From positions 62,001 to 126,000 of the forward strand of contig WUAI01000005.1 in NCBI GenBank assembly GCA_009827225.1: DNA of 64,000 nt. The letters run 5' to 3'. This document shows, one piece after another, positions 44,803 to 53,697 of this stretch. This DNA comes from Flavobacteriaceae bacterium. GTDB taxonomy: Bacteria; Bacteroidota; Bacteroidia; Flavobacteriales; Flavobacteriaceae. The notes beneath the pieces are model-generated. The model had not been told where the DNA came from and ran no database searches. It worked only from the letters and a program-made list of their open reading frames with translations. The position numbers were made by a program, and so were the translations under genes. Position 1 is the first letter of the stretch; each line of letters opens with the position of its first letter.

Positions 44803-45580
44803 ATTTGAAGAGAACATCAGAGAGAAGTTGGAGGAACGGGAGCTTCAACCCAAAAAGGAAAGTTGGGATCAACTTGCAACTGCCCTGGACAAGGAAAGTC
44901 CGTCGAGAAACAACAAGTTCGTATGGTACGCAGTTGCTGCAAGTATCGCAGGAGTGCTTTTGGTATTAACCATTGTTTTCAATTCCGGAGGGATCGAAAA
45001 CAGTAATGAATTGGTTGAAGAAAACATTATAGAAAAAACTGAGTTTGAGCTTCCAGAAATAGTTCCCACACAAAAGGAGGAGATTACCGAAAATAAGGAG
45101 GTAATCGCAGAAGAAACTTATGTTGAGGAAGAGAGCGTTCAGGGGCAGGAAATAGCGGTGACTGAGGAGACTAAAGAATCTGCCATAAAACAAAAATTAG
45201 AAGAAATTATAGAGGTGCGGAAAGAGGAAATTGAAGTTGCTAACGAAATCATTGAACCCGAAAAGGAATTGAAAGTTGAGAAAACCAATGAGGATTTGTT
45301 CATTGATAAAAAAGTTCAGGAAGTGGTGGCATCGGTACAAGAAATTCAAAATAATAATAACACTGTGACTGCCGAGGAGATCGATGCGCTTTTGGCCAAA
45401 GCAAATCGTGAAATCGCTAATCAAAAAATCCTATCATCATCAAGTTATAAAGTGGATGCTGCAGCTTTGCTTTCGGATGTTGAGAGCGAATTGGAACGAA
45501 GCTTTAGGGATAAAGTATTCGATGCCCTGGGCGACGGATTTAATAAGGTGAGAACCGCAGTGACAGAACGTAACAATTAA
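44789..45580 (+). CDS. Single-pass membrane protein, putative anti-sigma partner
   Basis: The 263-aa protein has a cytosolic N-terminus (about 43 residues with SWDQLATAL, similar to short anti-sigma-like segments beside flavobacterial sigma genes), one membrane helix (about 44-64) and a very Glu/Val/Ile-rich outer region (about 70-190, low complexity) followed by a helical C-terminal part. No zinc-binding anti-sigma HxxxCxxC motif is seen. Its 14-base overlap with the sigma gene supports a joint role; the function itself is inference. Confidence 0.65.
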   Translation: MAPIKFEENIREKLEERELQPKKESWDQLATALDKESPSRNNKFVWYAVAASIAGVLLVLTIVFNSGGIENSNELVEENIIEKTEFELPEIVPTQKEEITENKEVIAEETYVEEESVQGQEIAVTEETKESAIKQKLEEIIEVRKEEIEVANEIIEPEKELKVEKTNEDLFIDKKVQEVVASVQEIQNNNNTVTAEEIDALLAKANREIANQKILSSSSYKVDAAALLSDVESELERSFRDKVFDALGDGFNKVRTAVTERNN

Positions 45581-45629
45581 TATTCATCAATCCGGCTTCG
45601 CAATCGGAAGCCAACAAAAAATCGAACAC

Positions 45630-46661
45630 ATGAAGACAATTACCTATTGCATCGCGCTAGTGATGTGGGTCCTAACTATGGTCTCTACTCACGCGCAGGA
45701 AAACAGCATCGAAGCCTTGGAATCGGCTAAAGAACAAGTCATTAATGACGAAAAAGATGCCTTAAAAAAAGAAGTCGAAACTATCAATAAGCGTTTTGAC
45801 AACAATGAGATTACCATTGTTGAAGCTGAGCGATTAAAGGAAGAGGCAGCTGAAAAACGCGCTCTCAATATTGAGAACAAGCTGGCAATCATTGATAATA
45901 AAATTGCATTGCTGAAACGCAATGGCGAGGAAGAAAGTGACGTCGACAAATTGGAAATAAAATTCTTCAGCAATAAGGAGATCATCGGCTTTGACTATAC
46001 ACCGAAGAAGCGAAAGTATGATCGGAGAACCACCAGTGATTTTGTATTTGCCTTTGGACTAAACAATGTCATTACTGAAGGCGAATCTCTCGGAGACAGC
46101 GATTTCAAAGTAGCGGGTAGTCGTTTTGCTGAAATTGGATGGGCCTGGAAAACCCGGGTTTTTAAAGAGACCAATTGGCTGAGAGTGAAGTACGGATTCT
46201 CATTTCAGTTCAACGGATTGAAGCCCACGGATAATCGTTACTTTGTGGATACCGGGTCTCAAACAGAACTTCAAACTTTTGATCTGGACCTGGACAAATC
46301 GAAGTTTCGAGTAGACAATCTGGTGGTGCCGGTTCATTTTGAATTTGGTCCGTCTACCAAGATCGAAAAAGAAGACTATTTCAGATATTCCACACATAAT
46401 AAGATCAAAGTTGGGTTGGGAGGATATGCAGGTATAAGACTAGGGACCCGCCAAAAACTGAAATTTGATGAAAACGGTGAATCCGTGAAACAAAAACTTA
46501 AGGGAAATTATAATGTTAATGATTTTGTATATGGTTTGAGCGGATATATCGGGTGGAGAGATGCTGCACTTTATATTAAGTACGATCTAAACACATTATT
46601 TAAAGATAATCCCGTGGAGCAGCGCAATGTTTCTTTAGGATTGCGTTTCGATATGGATTAA
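45630..46661 (+). CDS. Secreted coiled-coil / outer-membrane beta-barrel-like protein
   Basis: The 343-aa protein begins with a signal peptide (about residues 1-23, ending THAQ), then an 80-residue charged helical stretch rich in Glu, Lys and Ala (coiled coil), then alternating aromatic strands (SDFVFAFGLNNVI, WLRVKYGFSFQFNG, KVGLGGYAGIRLG, DAALYIKYDLNTLF) and an ending VSLGLRFDMD, typical of an outer-membrane barrel. I do not know a specific family. Third in line after the sigma factor and its putative partner, it may be an output or input of that pathway. A strong terminator follows. Confidence 0.72.
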   Translation: MKTITYCIALVMWVLTMVSTHAQENSIEALESAKEQVINDEKDALKKEVETINKRFDNNEITIVEAERLKEEAAEKRALNIENKLAIIDNKIALLKRNGEEESDVDKLEIKFFSNKEIIGFDYTPKKRKYDRRTTSDFVFAFGLNNVITEGESLGDSDFKVAGSRFAEIGWAWKTRVFKETNWLRVKYGFSFQFNGLKPTDNRYFVDTGSQTELQTFDLDLDKSKFRVDNLVVPVHFEFGPSTKIEKEDYFRYSTHNKIKVGLGGYAGIRLGTRQKLKFDENGESVKQKLKGNYNVNDFVYGLSGYIGWRDAALYIKYDLNTLFKDNPVEQRNVSLGLRFDMD

Positions 46662-46689
46662 TGCTACGCTTTGTTTTAATTTTCGATTC

Positions 46690-46712
46690 AGGCCCTCTTT
46701 TGAGGGCCTTTT
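46690..46712 (+). terminator. Rho-independent terminator
   Basis: AGGCCCTC (46690-46697), loop TTTT, GAGGGCCT (46702-46709): perfect 8-bp GC-rich stem followed by T to 46712. It ends the sigma-factor gene run and precedes dnaG. Confidence 0.88.
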
Positions 46713-46769
46713 CTTATATTAATTACCGTAAATAAATAGTATTTTTACTGTTCACCATTCACGACTTCA

Positions 46770-48734
46770 TTGATAGCTAAAACCACCATCGACCAAGTAT
46801 TTGAAACTGCCCGTGTAGAGGAGGTGATCGGTGATTTTGTTCAATTGAAAAAGTCGGGGAGTAACTTCAAAGGTTTGAGTCCTTTTACCGATGAACGCAC
46901 CCCCAGTTTTATGGTTTCTCCGGTCAAGCAAATCTGGAAAGACTTTTCCAGTGGAAAAGGCGGCAATGTGGTAGCTTTCTTAATGGAGCACGAGCATTTC
47001 ACCTACCCTGAAGCTATCAAATATCTGGCTAAGAAGTACGGAATCGAGGTCGAGGAAACTCAGCAAACCGAAGAGCAGAAGGAATTGGCCAATGAAAGGG
47101 AAAGTCTGTACCTCGTGAGTGAGTATGCAAAAGACTATTTCAATAAAACTTTATTGGAGAGCGAAGAAGGGAAGGCCATAGGGAAAACCTATTTTAAGGA
47201 ACGCGGATTTACGGATGAAACCATCGAAAAATTTGCATTAGGTTATTCACCGGATAGTTGGGATGCTTTTACTTCTGAAGCTTTGAAGAACGGATACCAG
47301 TTGAGTTATCTTGAAAAAACTGGCCTCACCATTGTTAAAGGGGAAAAGCAGTTCGACCGTTTCAAGGGGCGCGTTATGTTTCCTATCCGGAGTATGAGTG
47401 GAAGAGTACTTGGTTTTGGAGGGCGCATTCTCACCAGCGATAAAAAAGCAGCCAAGTATCTTAATTCCCCGGAAAGCGATATATATCATAAAAGCAAAGT
47501 ACTCTATGGTATCTATCACGCTAAGCAAAGCATTGCCAAAGAAGACAATTGCTATTTGGTAGAAGGTTATACAGATGTGATCCAGTTTCATCAACGTGGA
47601 ATTGAAAATGTGGTATCTTCTTCGGGAACTGCGCTTACGCCTGAGCAAATTCGACTGATCAATCGTTTGACAAAAAATATTACCGTTTTATTTGACGGTG
47701 ATGCAGCCGGATTGAGAGCCTCATTGCGAGGAGTAGATCTAATCCTGGAACAGGGAATGAATGTGAAGATTTGCACGTTCCCTGAAGGCGAGGACCCTGA
47801 TAGTTTTGCAAAGAACAATTCACTCGGAGATCTCACGCTATATCTCGATCAAAACTCCAGTGATTTTATAAACTTCAAGGCGTCGTTGCTAGCCACTGAG
47901 GCCAAAAATGATCCCATCAAAAAATCTGAGACCATCCGCGATATGGTTCAGAGCATTTCCAAGATTCCCGATGCGATAAAGCGGGAAGTGTATATCAAGG
48001 AATGTTCACGGATTATGGATATTTCAGAAGAAGTTCTCTTCAGTACGCTTGCTCAAATGCTCCAAAAGGAACAAAGAGAAGCTACTCAAAAAGCCAAACG
48101 GGAGGCAGTACAACCCATGGAAGTGGTTCCCGTTGAGGAGAAGTCGGTTCAAAAGGTGGATATTCAATATCAACTGGAACAAAAGATCATCGAATTGTTG
48201 CTGTTGTATGGTACTGCGGAAGAGGAGTTCGAGGATCTTATCCTGGAACCAACGGAAAGCGGAGATATTTCTTTTAAACCTGAAATTGTGACTTCCCGGG
48301 TCTTTGAAAAAGTATATCTGGACCTACAGGACGATGAGATCGAATTTACGAATGATGAATTTCGAGAAGTATATTTTACGATCATCAATACACTAAACCA
48401 GGAAAAGGAACTGAAACTCGATCAGTTTGTAAATCAATTACCGCCAAAATCTGCGGAAATGGTGAGCAACTTATTGATGAATGAAGAGAGGCATCAACTG
48501 GCGAAATGGGACAGTAAGGATATTTATGTAAAGATGAAGGAGGATACGATCCCACAGATAGTTAGCGAGACCATTCTTAATTTAAGAAGGTACCTGGTAG
48601 ATTCAAAGATCAATGAACTGGCGAACAATATCAATGATTTATCCGATCTGGAAAAGGAATCTGTGCTCCAGGATGTAAAAGACTACAATACCTTAAGGAT
48701 GGTGCTTTCCGAAAAACTACGCCGGGTGATATAA
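46770..48734 (+). CDS. dnaG: DNA primase
   Basis: DnaG makes the RNA primers for replication. The 654-aa protein has the usual order: N-terminal CHC2-type domain (residues about 1-95), catalytic core with the Toprim motifs YLVEGYTDVIQFHQRGIENVV (about residue 260) and LFDGDAAGLRAS (about residue 309), and a helical C-terminal DnaB-interaction region. The start is TTG 46770 (MIAKTTIDQVFETARVEEVI), with no ATG nearby. The zinc ligands are absent: the positions of CPFHxE and CFGCGxGG read SPFTDE and DFSSGKGG. The stop directly abuts that of the convergent response regulator. Confidence 0.95.
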   Translation: MIAKTTIDQVFETARVEEVIGDFVQLKKSGSNFKGLSPFTDERTPSFMVSPVKQIWKDFSSGKGGNVVAFLMEHEHFTYPEAIKYLAKKYGIEVEETQQTEEQKELANERESLYLVSEYAKDYFNKTLLESEEGKAIGKTYFKERGFTDETIEKFALGYSPDSWDAFTSEALKNGYQLSYLEKTGLTIVKGEKQFDRFKGRVMFPIRSMSGRVLGFGGRILTSDKKAAKYLNSPESDIYHKSKVLYGIYHAKQSIAKEDNCYLVEGYTDVIQFHQRGIENVVSSSGTALTPEQIRLINRLTKNITVLFDGDAAGLRASLRGVDLILEQGMNVKICTFPEGEDPDSFAKNNSLGDLTLYLDQNSSDFINFKASLLATEAKNDPIKKSETIRDMVQSISKIPDAIKREVYIKECSRIMDISEEVLFSTLAQMLQKEQREATQKAKREAVQPMEVVPVEEKSVQKVDIQYQLEQKIIELLLLYGTAEEEFEDLILEPTESGDISFKPEIVTSRVFEKVYLDLQDDEIEFTNDEFREVYFTIINTLNQEKELKLDQFVNQLPPKSAEMVSNLLMNEERHQLAKWDSKDIYVKMKEDTIPQIVSETILNLRRYLVDSKINELANNINDLSDLEKESVLQDVKDYNTLRMVLSEKLRRVI

Positions 48735-49367
48735 TTATCCGAACTGAAACATACGAGATTGATGGATCAAGTCGGCCAGATTGTCGACTTTCAACTTCTT
48801 AAGCAATCTAGTCTTGTAAGTGCTTACCGTTTTCTCGTTAATATTTAGCGCGTTTGCAATGTCCTTGTTTCGTTTGCCGCTAGACAGCAGGTTCAAAACT
48901 TCAATTTCACGGGATGAAAGTTTTTTGTATCTGCTAATAGCACTGGCTTCCCCAACATTTCTGCTCGTAAAAGTAGAGGTGAGATCTTCATTAAGGAAGA
49001 TTCCGCCTTTGGCTATTTGTTTCAATGCCTTCATGAATACTTTATTGGAAGCTGTTTTGGGAACGTAACCCGCGGCTCCGGATTTAATGGAGCGCAAAGC
49101 GTAAATTTCTTCAGGATGCGTAGAGAAGATCATGATCCTTGTCTCTGGAAATTCGGTCTTAATGGTTCTTAAAGCATTGATGCCATTTATTTGTGGCATG
49201 TCGATTTCCATGATAAGTATGTCCGGTGCAAATTCCTGTAAATTTTTAAATAACTCATCTCCATTGTTGGCTTTTCCTACAATAGAGAAATTATCATTTT
49301 TTTTCAGCATACAGGCGATACCCTTCCGCGTGACCGGATGATGATCTGCAATTACGATTTTCTTCAT
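48735..49367 (-). CDS. NarL/LuxR-type response regulator with atypical receiver
   Basis: The 210-aa protein has a CheY-like receiver (residues about 1-120) and a C-terminal LuxR HTH (LSSREIEVLNLLSSGKRNKDIANALNINEKTVSTYKTRL). In the receiver the usual acidic pair reads IADHHP (D8, H9), and the phospho-acceptor site reads LIMEIDMP, placing Glu54 where Asp normally sits; the conserved Lys in AGYVPKTAS is kept. Glu can mimic a phosphorylated Asp, so the protein may be constitutively active or controlled in another way. No histidine kinase lies nearby. It is convergent with dnaG. Confidence 0.88.
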   Translation of the reverse strand: MKKIVIADHHPVTRKGIACMLKKNDNFSIVGKANNGDELFKNLQEFAPDILIMEIDMPQINGINALRTIKTEFPETRIMIFSTHPEEIYALRSIKSGAAGYVPKTASNKVFMKALKQIAKGGIFLNEDLTSTFTSRNVGEASAISRYKKLSSREIEVLNLLSSGKRNKDIANALNINEKTVSTYKTRLLKKLKVDNLADLIHQSRMFQFG

Positions 49368-49523
49368 TTCTAGTACTTTTTTAAAGTAAACACCATTTGC
49401 AGGGGATGGAGCATACAGTGTGAGGTTTTGTAATATTTGTACTACAAATCAAAGCTAAAGAATCTTAAATGGGGAGAAGATTTTTTTCGTTCAAATTCAA
49501 GAATACTCGTTAAAACACGAATA

Positions 49524-50312
49524 TTATCGCAAATTTGAAGGTATTTCACAGATTGGAATTGGGACCATTTTATGCTTATTCGCAGTGTTCAGTCTCAGGT
49601 AAATTTCATAGACCTCTTTTTCACGTCCCTCAAAATCAGATATTTGCTTCTTTTCGTCCTGCATTTTCATCGCCCATTCCAATTCGTCATAGGATGCTCC
49701 GATCTGGTCTTCGTCGGTTCGATTGTCGCCCCAAAGACCATCTGTAGGTGCGGCATCAATGATCTCCTGATTGATGCCCATAAATCTCGCTAATTCGTAA
49801 ACTTCGCTCTTTAAAAGATCGGCGATCGGGCTCAAATCGACCCCGCCATCTCCATACTTAGTGAAAAACCCTACACCAAAGTCTTCCACTTTGTTTCCGG
49901 TTCCCGCGACCAAATATTTATTCAATGCAGCGAAATAATATAATGCTGTCATTCGGAACCTCGCCCTTGTATTTGCCAACGACATAAAGCGCGACTCTTC
50001 ATTTTCAACATCAGGCACCGCATCAATAAAGCTATCAAAAATCGGGGTGAGATTTACTTGCGTCATAGATACCTTTTCATATTTTTCCTGAAGCCAGGCG
50101 ATATGATTCATCGCTCGATTCACTTGAGACTGAGCCTGGTGGATCGGCATTTCAAGACATAAAAGTTCAAGACCTGTCTTCGCACAAAGGGTGGAAGTCA
50201 CTGCCGAATCGATGCCTCCGCTCACACCAATTACGAATCCTTTGATGTTTGCGTTCACGGCATAGTCGCGTAGCCAGTTCACTATATGATCGATTACTTT
50301 TTCAGTCTGCAT
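49524..50312 (-). CDS. nadE: NAD synthetase, ammonia-dependent form
   Basis: NadE amidates nicotinate adenine dinucleotide to NAD. The 262-aa protein is the synthetase domain only, with the P-loop FVIGVSGGIDSAVTSTLCAK (about residue 26), VAGTGNKVEDFGVGFFTKYGDGGVDLSPIADL and the C-terminal HKMVPIPICEIPSNLR. Without a glutaminase domain it should use ammonia or a separate donor. It is followed by a 156-bp gap before the response regulator, with an imperfect hairpin at 49502-49525. Confidence 0.93.
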   Translation of the reverse strand: MQTEKVIDHIVNWLRDYAVNANIKGFVIGVSGGIDSAVTSTLCAKTGLELLCLEMPIHQAQSQVNRAMNHIAWLQEKYEKVSMTQVNLTPIFDSFIDAVPDVENEESRFMSLANTRARFRMTALYYFAALNKYLVAGTGNKVEDFGVGFFTKYGDGGVDLSPIADLLKSEVYELARFMGINQEIIDAAPTDGLWGDNRTDEDQIGASYDELEWAMKMQDEKKQISDFEGREKEVYEIYLRLNTANKHKMVPIPICEIPSNLR

Positions 50313-50416
50313 TTATGGTGATTTAAGCGTGAATAATGATACCTTTGCCAGACAAAAATAAGCAAACTAAAATTTAAAATAAACTTATTCGTTAAAGGCT
50401 TAATATTATCTTTCAG

Positions 50417-51379
50417 ATGAGAAAAACAGGCTTGATTTTAGGAGTGCTTCTGTTGATTTTTTCATGTCGGACCGATCAAAAAATCAAGGAAGATATAGCG
50501 GCTATTCCAGTAGACGTCGAAATCATTCGGTTCGACAAAATTTTTGCCGAAGCCGAGATTTCCGATCTCCCTGCATTGAAGCAAGCATATCCGCTATTTT
50601 TTCCTGAAAAGTTTGCTGATAGTATCTGGGTGCAACGTGTAACCGATACCCTGCAACAACAGCTAAGTACGGAGGTCGCAAGCGTATTTCCTTCCGAAGA
50701 AAAATTCAGCGAACCATTAACCTCCCTTTTTCAACATATTAAGTACTATTTTCCTGAATTTAATGTGCCGAAAATTTATACTACAACCTCGGATGTGGAT
50801 TACCGTACGAAGGTGATTTCCAACGATTCCCTGCTAATACTTGAATTGGACACCTATTTGGGAAGTGAGCATCCCTTTTATGAGGGTATCGCCAGGTATA
50901 TTGTGAAGCATATGGATGAAGAGTATATCGCTTCAGACGTGGCTTCATTGTATGCAAAACGTCGTATCGCCGTTCCAAGAACAAGAACTTTTTTGGATCA
51001 GATGATTTACTTCGGAAAGGAGCTATATTTAAAGGAATTGTGGATGCCAGAGACCCCGGAAGCTATTCGTATGGGTTACCTGGAGACAGAGATGGAATGG
51101 GCTCATGAAAATGAAACGGATATATGGAGGTATTTCATTGAGAACGAACTGCTGTATAGCACCGATCCAAAACTTTCTGGTCGTTTTATATTACCCGCTC
51201 CTTTCTCGAAATTCAATCTGGAATTGGATAATGAATCGCCCGGAATGATAGGTCGATATATAGGTTGGCAAATTGTTAAAGCTTACGCGGATAACAATCC
51301 TGAAATATCATTGAACCAGCTTTTGCTTTTATCGGCGGCGGACCTGTTTAATAATTCTAAATACAAACCGAAAAAATGA
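50417..51379 (+). CDS. gldB: Gliding motility lipoprotein GldB
   Basis: The 320-aa protein begins with a lipoprotein signal ending IFSC (Cys17) and continues VDVEIIRFDKIFAEAEISDLPALKQAYPLFFPEKFADSIW, the typical start of GldB. GldB is required for gliding in Flavobacterium johnsoniae; its molecular role is unclear. The interior has an acidic, helical character similar to a gluzincin-like fold (GRYIGWQIVKAY), but no metal site is obvious. A near -7 box (TATCTTTC, 50407-50414) ends two bases before the ATG, suggesting a leaderless transcript. Its stop overlaps gldC. Confidence 0.9.
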   Translation: MRKTGLILGVLLLIFSCRTDQKIKEDIAAIPVDVEIIRFDKIFAEAEISDLPALKQAYPLFFPEKFADSIWVQRVTDTLQQQLSTEVASVFPSEEKFSEPLTSLFQHIKYYFPEFNVPKIYTTTSDVDYRTKVISNDSLLILELDTYLGSEHPFYEGIARYIVKHMDEEYIASDVASLYAKRRIAVPRTRTFLDQMIYFGKELYLKELWMPETPEAIRMGYLETEMEWAHENETDIWRYFIENELLYSTDPKLSGRFILPAPFSKFNLELDNESPGMIGRYIGWQIVKAYADNNPEISLNQLLLLSAADLFNNSKYKPKK

Positions 51380-51714
51380 GTACACATACTTCAGAAATAA
51401 ATATTAAAGTAGCCCTGGATGAAAACAAGATTCCGGAGCAATTGCGTTGGTCTGCACCTGATGGAGGCGTAAATAATGAAGAATCAAAGGCCGTTTTATT
51501 ATCGGTTTGGGATCACAAGGCCAAAGAGGCATTGCGAATCGATCTCTGGACGAAGGATATGCCACTGGATGAAATGAAAGTCTTTTTTCATCAAACCCTT
51601 ACTGCCATGGCAGATACCTTTCAACGTGCTACCAGCGACGAGAAAATGAGCGATACCATGCGTGATTTTTGCGATTATTTTGCTGAAAAACTTGAACTCA
51701 AAAAGAAAGATTAA
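51376..51714 (+). CDS. gldC: Gliding motility protein GldC
   Basis: This 112-aa cytosolic protein (MSTHTSEINIKVALDENKIPEQ, then WSAPDGGVNNEESKAVLLSVWD) has the typical GldC sequence. In F. johnsoniae GldC is important but not essential for gliding. It starts with ATGA overlap at the gldB stop, the usual pairing. No enzymatic motif is visible. Confidence 0.9.
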   Translation: MSTHTSEINIKVALDENKIPEQLRWSAPDGGVNNEESKAVLLSVWDHKAKEALRIDLWTKDMPLDEMKVFFHQTLTAMADTFQRATSDEKMSDTMRDFCDYFAEKLELKKKD

Positions 51715-51734
51715 AGTTTAAATCCTAATTTCAG

Positions 51735-52103
51735 TTGAAACTGATCTTCGTTTATAATGCACACTCCAATCCGATAGAAAAATTGATTGATGGGGTTCAC
51801 AAAATAGTGAGTCCGGACACCTATGATTGCACTTTGTGCGCCGTTACATTTGGAGCCTTCACCGAAGATAGCCTGTGGAAATCGTATCGGGAAACCTCGG
51901 GATTTGAAATGCAATTTTACTATAAAAATGAGTTTCAAAAACAGTTTCGCTCGAAGTGGCTTCCAAAATATGATTTTCCGGTCGTCCTGATCGAATTCGA
52001 ACAATCTCTGGAAATATTCATTTCTGCCGATGAGTTAAAAGAAGTAAAAGATTCGGAGGAACTCATTGAGCTCATCACAGCCCGCTCAACTCACTATTTA
52101 TAG
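51735..52103 (+). CDS. Hypothetical small protein
   Basis: I do not recognise this 122-aa protein. It begins with a strand ([24 protein letters not shown], from TTG 51735) and has two cysteines in a [13 protein letters not shown] stretch near residue 32 that could be redox- or metal-active. It is likely cytosolic. It lies 20 bases after gldC on the same strand, so it may be in the gliding operon. Its last 29 bases overlap the convergent engB gene. Confidence 0.7.
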   Translation: MKLIFVYNAHSNPIEKLIDGVHKIVSPDTYDCTLCAVTFGAFTEDSLWKSYRETSGFEMQFYYKNEFQKQFRSKWLPKYDFPVVLIEFEQSLEIFISADELKEVKDSEELIELITARSTHYL

Positions 52104-52680
52104 CGTTGATATAATCCAGCATTTCGTCACGCCCAATATTCTTGCTCGAAGATGTGATAAAATAGGTGGGCATTTCTTCCCATGTTTCGAGCATTTTTTC
52201 TGTGTAATGATCGATATTTCTGGAAATTGCATCCGGTTTTAGTTTGTCGGCTTTTGTGAAAACGATGGAGAATGGGATTTGATTTTCACCCAACCATTGC
52301 ATGAACTCAAGATCGATTTTCTGAGGTTCGTGCCGGCAATCGATCAATACGAATGCTAGAACCAATTGTCTTCTTTTCTGAAAGTATTGAGTGATGAATT
52401 TCTGAAAGACCTTTTTCGCAGATTTAGAGACTCTCGCGTAACCGTACCCGGGCAAATCCACCAGGAACCAGTTTTCGTTGATCAGGAAGTGATTGATAAG
52501 CTGTGTTTTTCCGGGTCTTCCGGAAGTTTTGGCCAGGTTTTTACGCTGCATCAGCATATTAATGAGGGAGGATTTCCCCACGTTGGACCGTCCAATAAAT
52601 GCGTATTCAGGAATATTTTGCTTAGGACATTTGGCAACATCACTGTTACTCATTACAAATGTGGCCGATTTGATCTTCAT
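52075..52680 (-). CDS. engB: Ribosome biogenesis GTP-binding protein EngB (YihA/YsxC)
   Basis: EngB is an essential GTPase in 50S assembly. The 201-aa protein has all G motifs: G1 [20 protein letters not shown] (about residue 28), G2 region [15 protein letters not shown]3 [11 protein letters not shown] and G4 FTKADKLK (about residue 142). It lies nine bases after the hydrolase gene, on the same strand, and converges with the unknown gene after gldC. Confidence 0.95.
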   Translation of the reverse strand: MKIKSATFVMSNSDVAKCPKQNIPEYAFIGRSNVGKSSLINMLMQRKNLAKTSGRPGKTQLINHFLINENWFLVDLPGYGYARVSKSAKKVFQKFITQYFQKRRQLVLAFVLIDCRHEPQKIDLEFMQWLGENQIPFSIVFTKADKLKPDAISRNIDHYTEKMLETWEEMPTYFITSSSKNIGRDEMLDYINAINSELSGL

Positions 52681-52689
52681 GACTCAGAA

Positions 52690-53454
52690 TTAAAAGCCGC
52701 GCTTCTGTATCCAATCGTACAGAATCTCATTGAACAGGTCTGGATGTTCCATCATGGCTGCGTGCCCACACTTATCGATCCAGAATAGATCGGAATCCGG
52801 TAATAATTCATGGAATTCTTCTGCAACTTCAGGAGGAGTCACATGATCGTCCTTTCCCCAGATAATGCAGGTTGGATTGGGCATATGTGGCAGATCCTTA
52901 GCCATATTGTGTCTTATCGCGCTTTTAGCTATCGACAAAGTTCGGATAAGCTTGTTCCGATCGTTGACAGAGGCATATACCTCATCCACTATTTCCTTGG
53001 TGGCAACGGCAGGATCGTAGAAGACGTTTTCTGCCTTCTTTTTGATATAGTCGTAGTCACCCCGTTTAGGATACGTCTCACCCATGGCGCTTTCATAGAG
53101 TCCGGAACTACCTGTAATTACTAATGCTTTTACCTTATCAGGGAAAAGTTTAGTGCAAAGCAATCCTATATGTCCGCCGAGAGAATTACCCAATAAAATC
53201 ACTTCGCTATACCCTTTATGATCGATGAATTCGGAGACATAAACGGCAATATTTTTAACGTTGGTTTTGAGGATGGGCATACTATAAATAGGAAGTTCGG
53301 GAATGACCACTTTATAGCCTCTTTCCGGGAAAAAATCGATCACCCCATCAAAGTTACTAAGGCCGCCCATCAACCCGTGCATGATAATAATCGGTGTTCC
53401 CTCACCTATTTCTAAATACGAGAATTTGCCTTCTTTCTTGAGAGGATGCGTCAT
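52690..53454 (-). CDS. Alpha/beta hydrolase
   Basis: The 254-aa protein has the alpha/beta hydrolase fold: oxyanion loop IIMHGLMGGLSNF near residue 24, nucleophile elbow LLGNSLGGHIGLL (Ser, about residue 87), acid region IWGKDDHVTPPE, and catalytic His in DKCGHAAMMEHPDLF. The substrate is unknown. ATG 53454 is chosen over 53490, since the shorter form starts at the fold. It is divergent from mraZ and upstream of engB, an arrangement I associate with flavobacteria. Confidence 0.85.
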   Translation of the reverse strand: MTHPLKKEGKFSYLEIGEGTPIIIMHGLMGGLSNFDGVIDFFPERGYKVVIPELPIYSMPILKTNVKNIAVYVSEFIDHKGYSEVILLGNSLGGHIGLLCTKLFPDKVKALVITGSSGLYESAMGETYPKRGDYDYIKKKAENVFYDPAVATKEIVDEVYASVNDRNKLIRTLSIAKSAIRHNMAKDLPHMPNPTCIIWGKDDHVTPPEVAEEFHELLPDSDLFWIDKCGHAAMMEHPDLFNEILYDWIQKRGF

Positions 53455-53605
53455 AAAGGTTAATGCCGTTAACAAGGCAAAAGTACACAAAATTTAAAGA
53501 ATTTCTGGGGACTTGATTTTTGTTGAAAAATGTGTTGTTTGAAAAAACACAAGCTACTGAAAATGAATAATCAAGAGGGCTAAAAACGAGCCCTTTGGGG
53601 TAGGT

Positions 53606-53655
53606 GTGGTAAAACTTATCAACAATGTGGTAAAAAGTGGTAAAAAGTGGTAAAA
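53606..53655 (+). promoter_or_regulatory. MraZ-type operator: phased GTGGTAAAA repeats
   Basis: GTGGTAAAA occurs at 53606-53614, 53627-53635, 53637-53645 and 53647-53655. The last three are exactly 10 bp apart, and the first is 21 bp (two turns) upstream, so all face one side of the helix. MraZ in other bacteria binds TGGGN repeats with 5-bp gaps, i.e. the same 10-bp phasing. They end seven bases before the -7 box, a position fit for repression of the division cluster. Confidence 0.8.
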
Positions 53656-53661
53656 CTTAAT

Positions 53662-53669
53662 TATATTTG
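53662..53669 (+). promoter_or_regulatory. -7 promoter box of the mraZ (dcw) cluster
   Basis: TATATTTG is an exact TAnnTTTG match 28 bases before the mraZ start; the -33 position would fall within the phased repeats. Confidence 0.65.
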
Positions 53670-53697
53670 ATTCACTTAACCATAATTACCGCAGACA

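Noticed and set aside
49469-49513. Short ORF MGRRFFSFKFKNTR in the gap between nadE and the response regulator genes
   Set aside because: Only 14 codons, no downstream gene on that strand to regulate, no terminator pair; probably chance.
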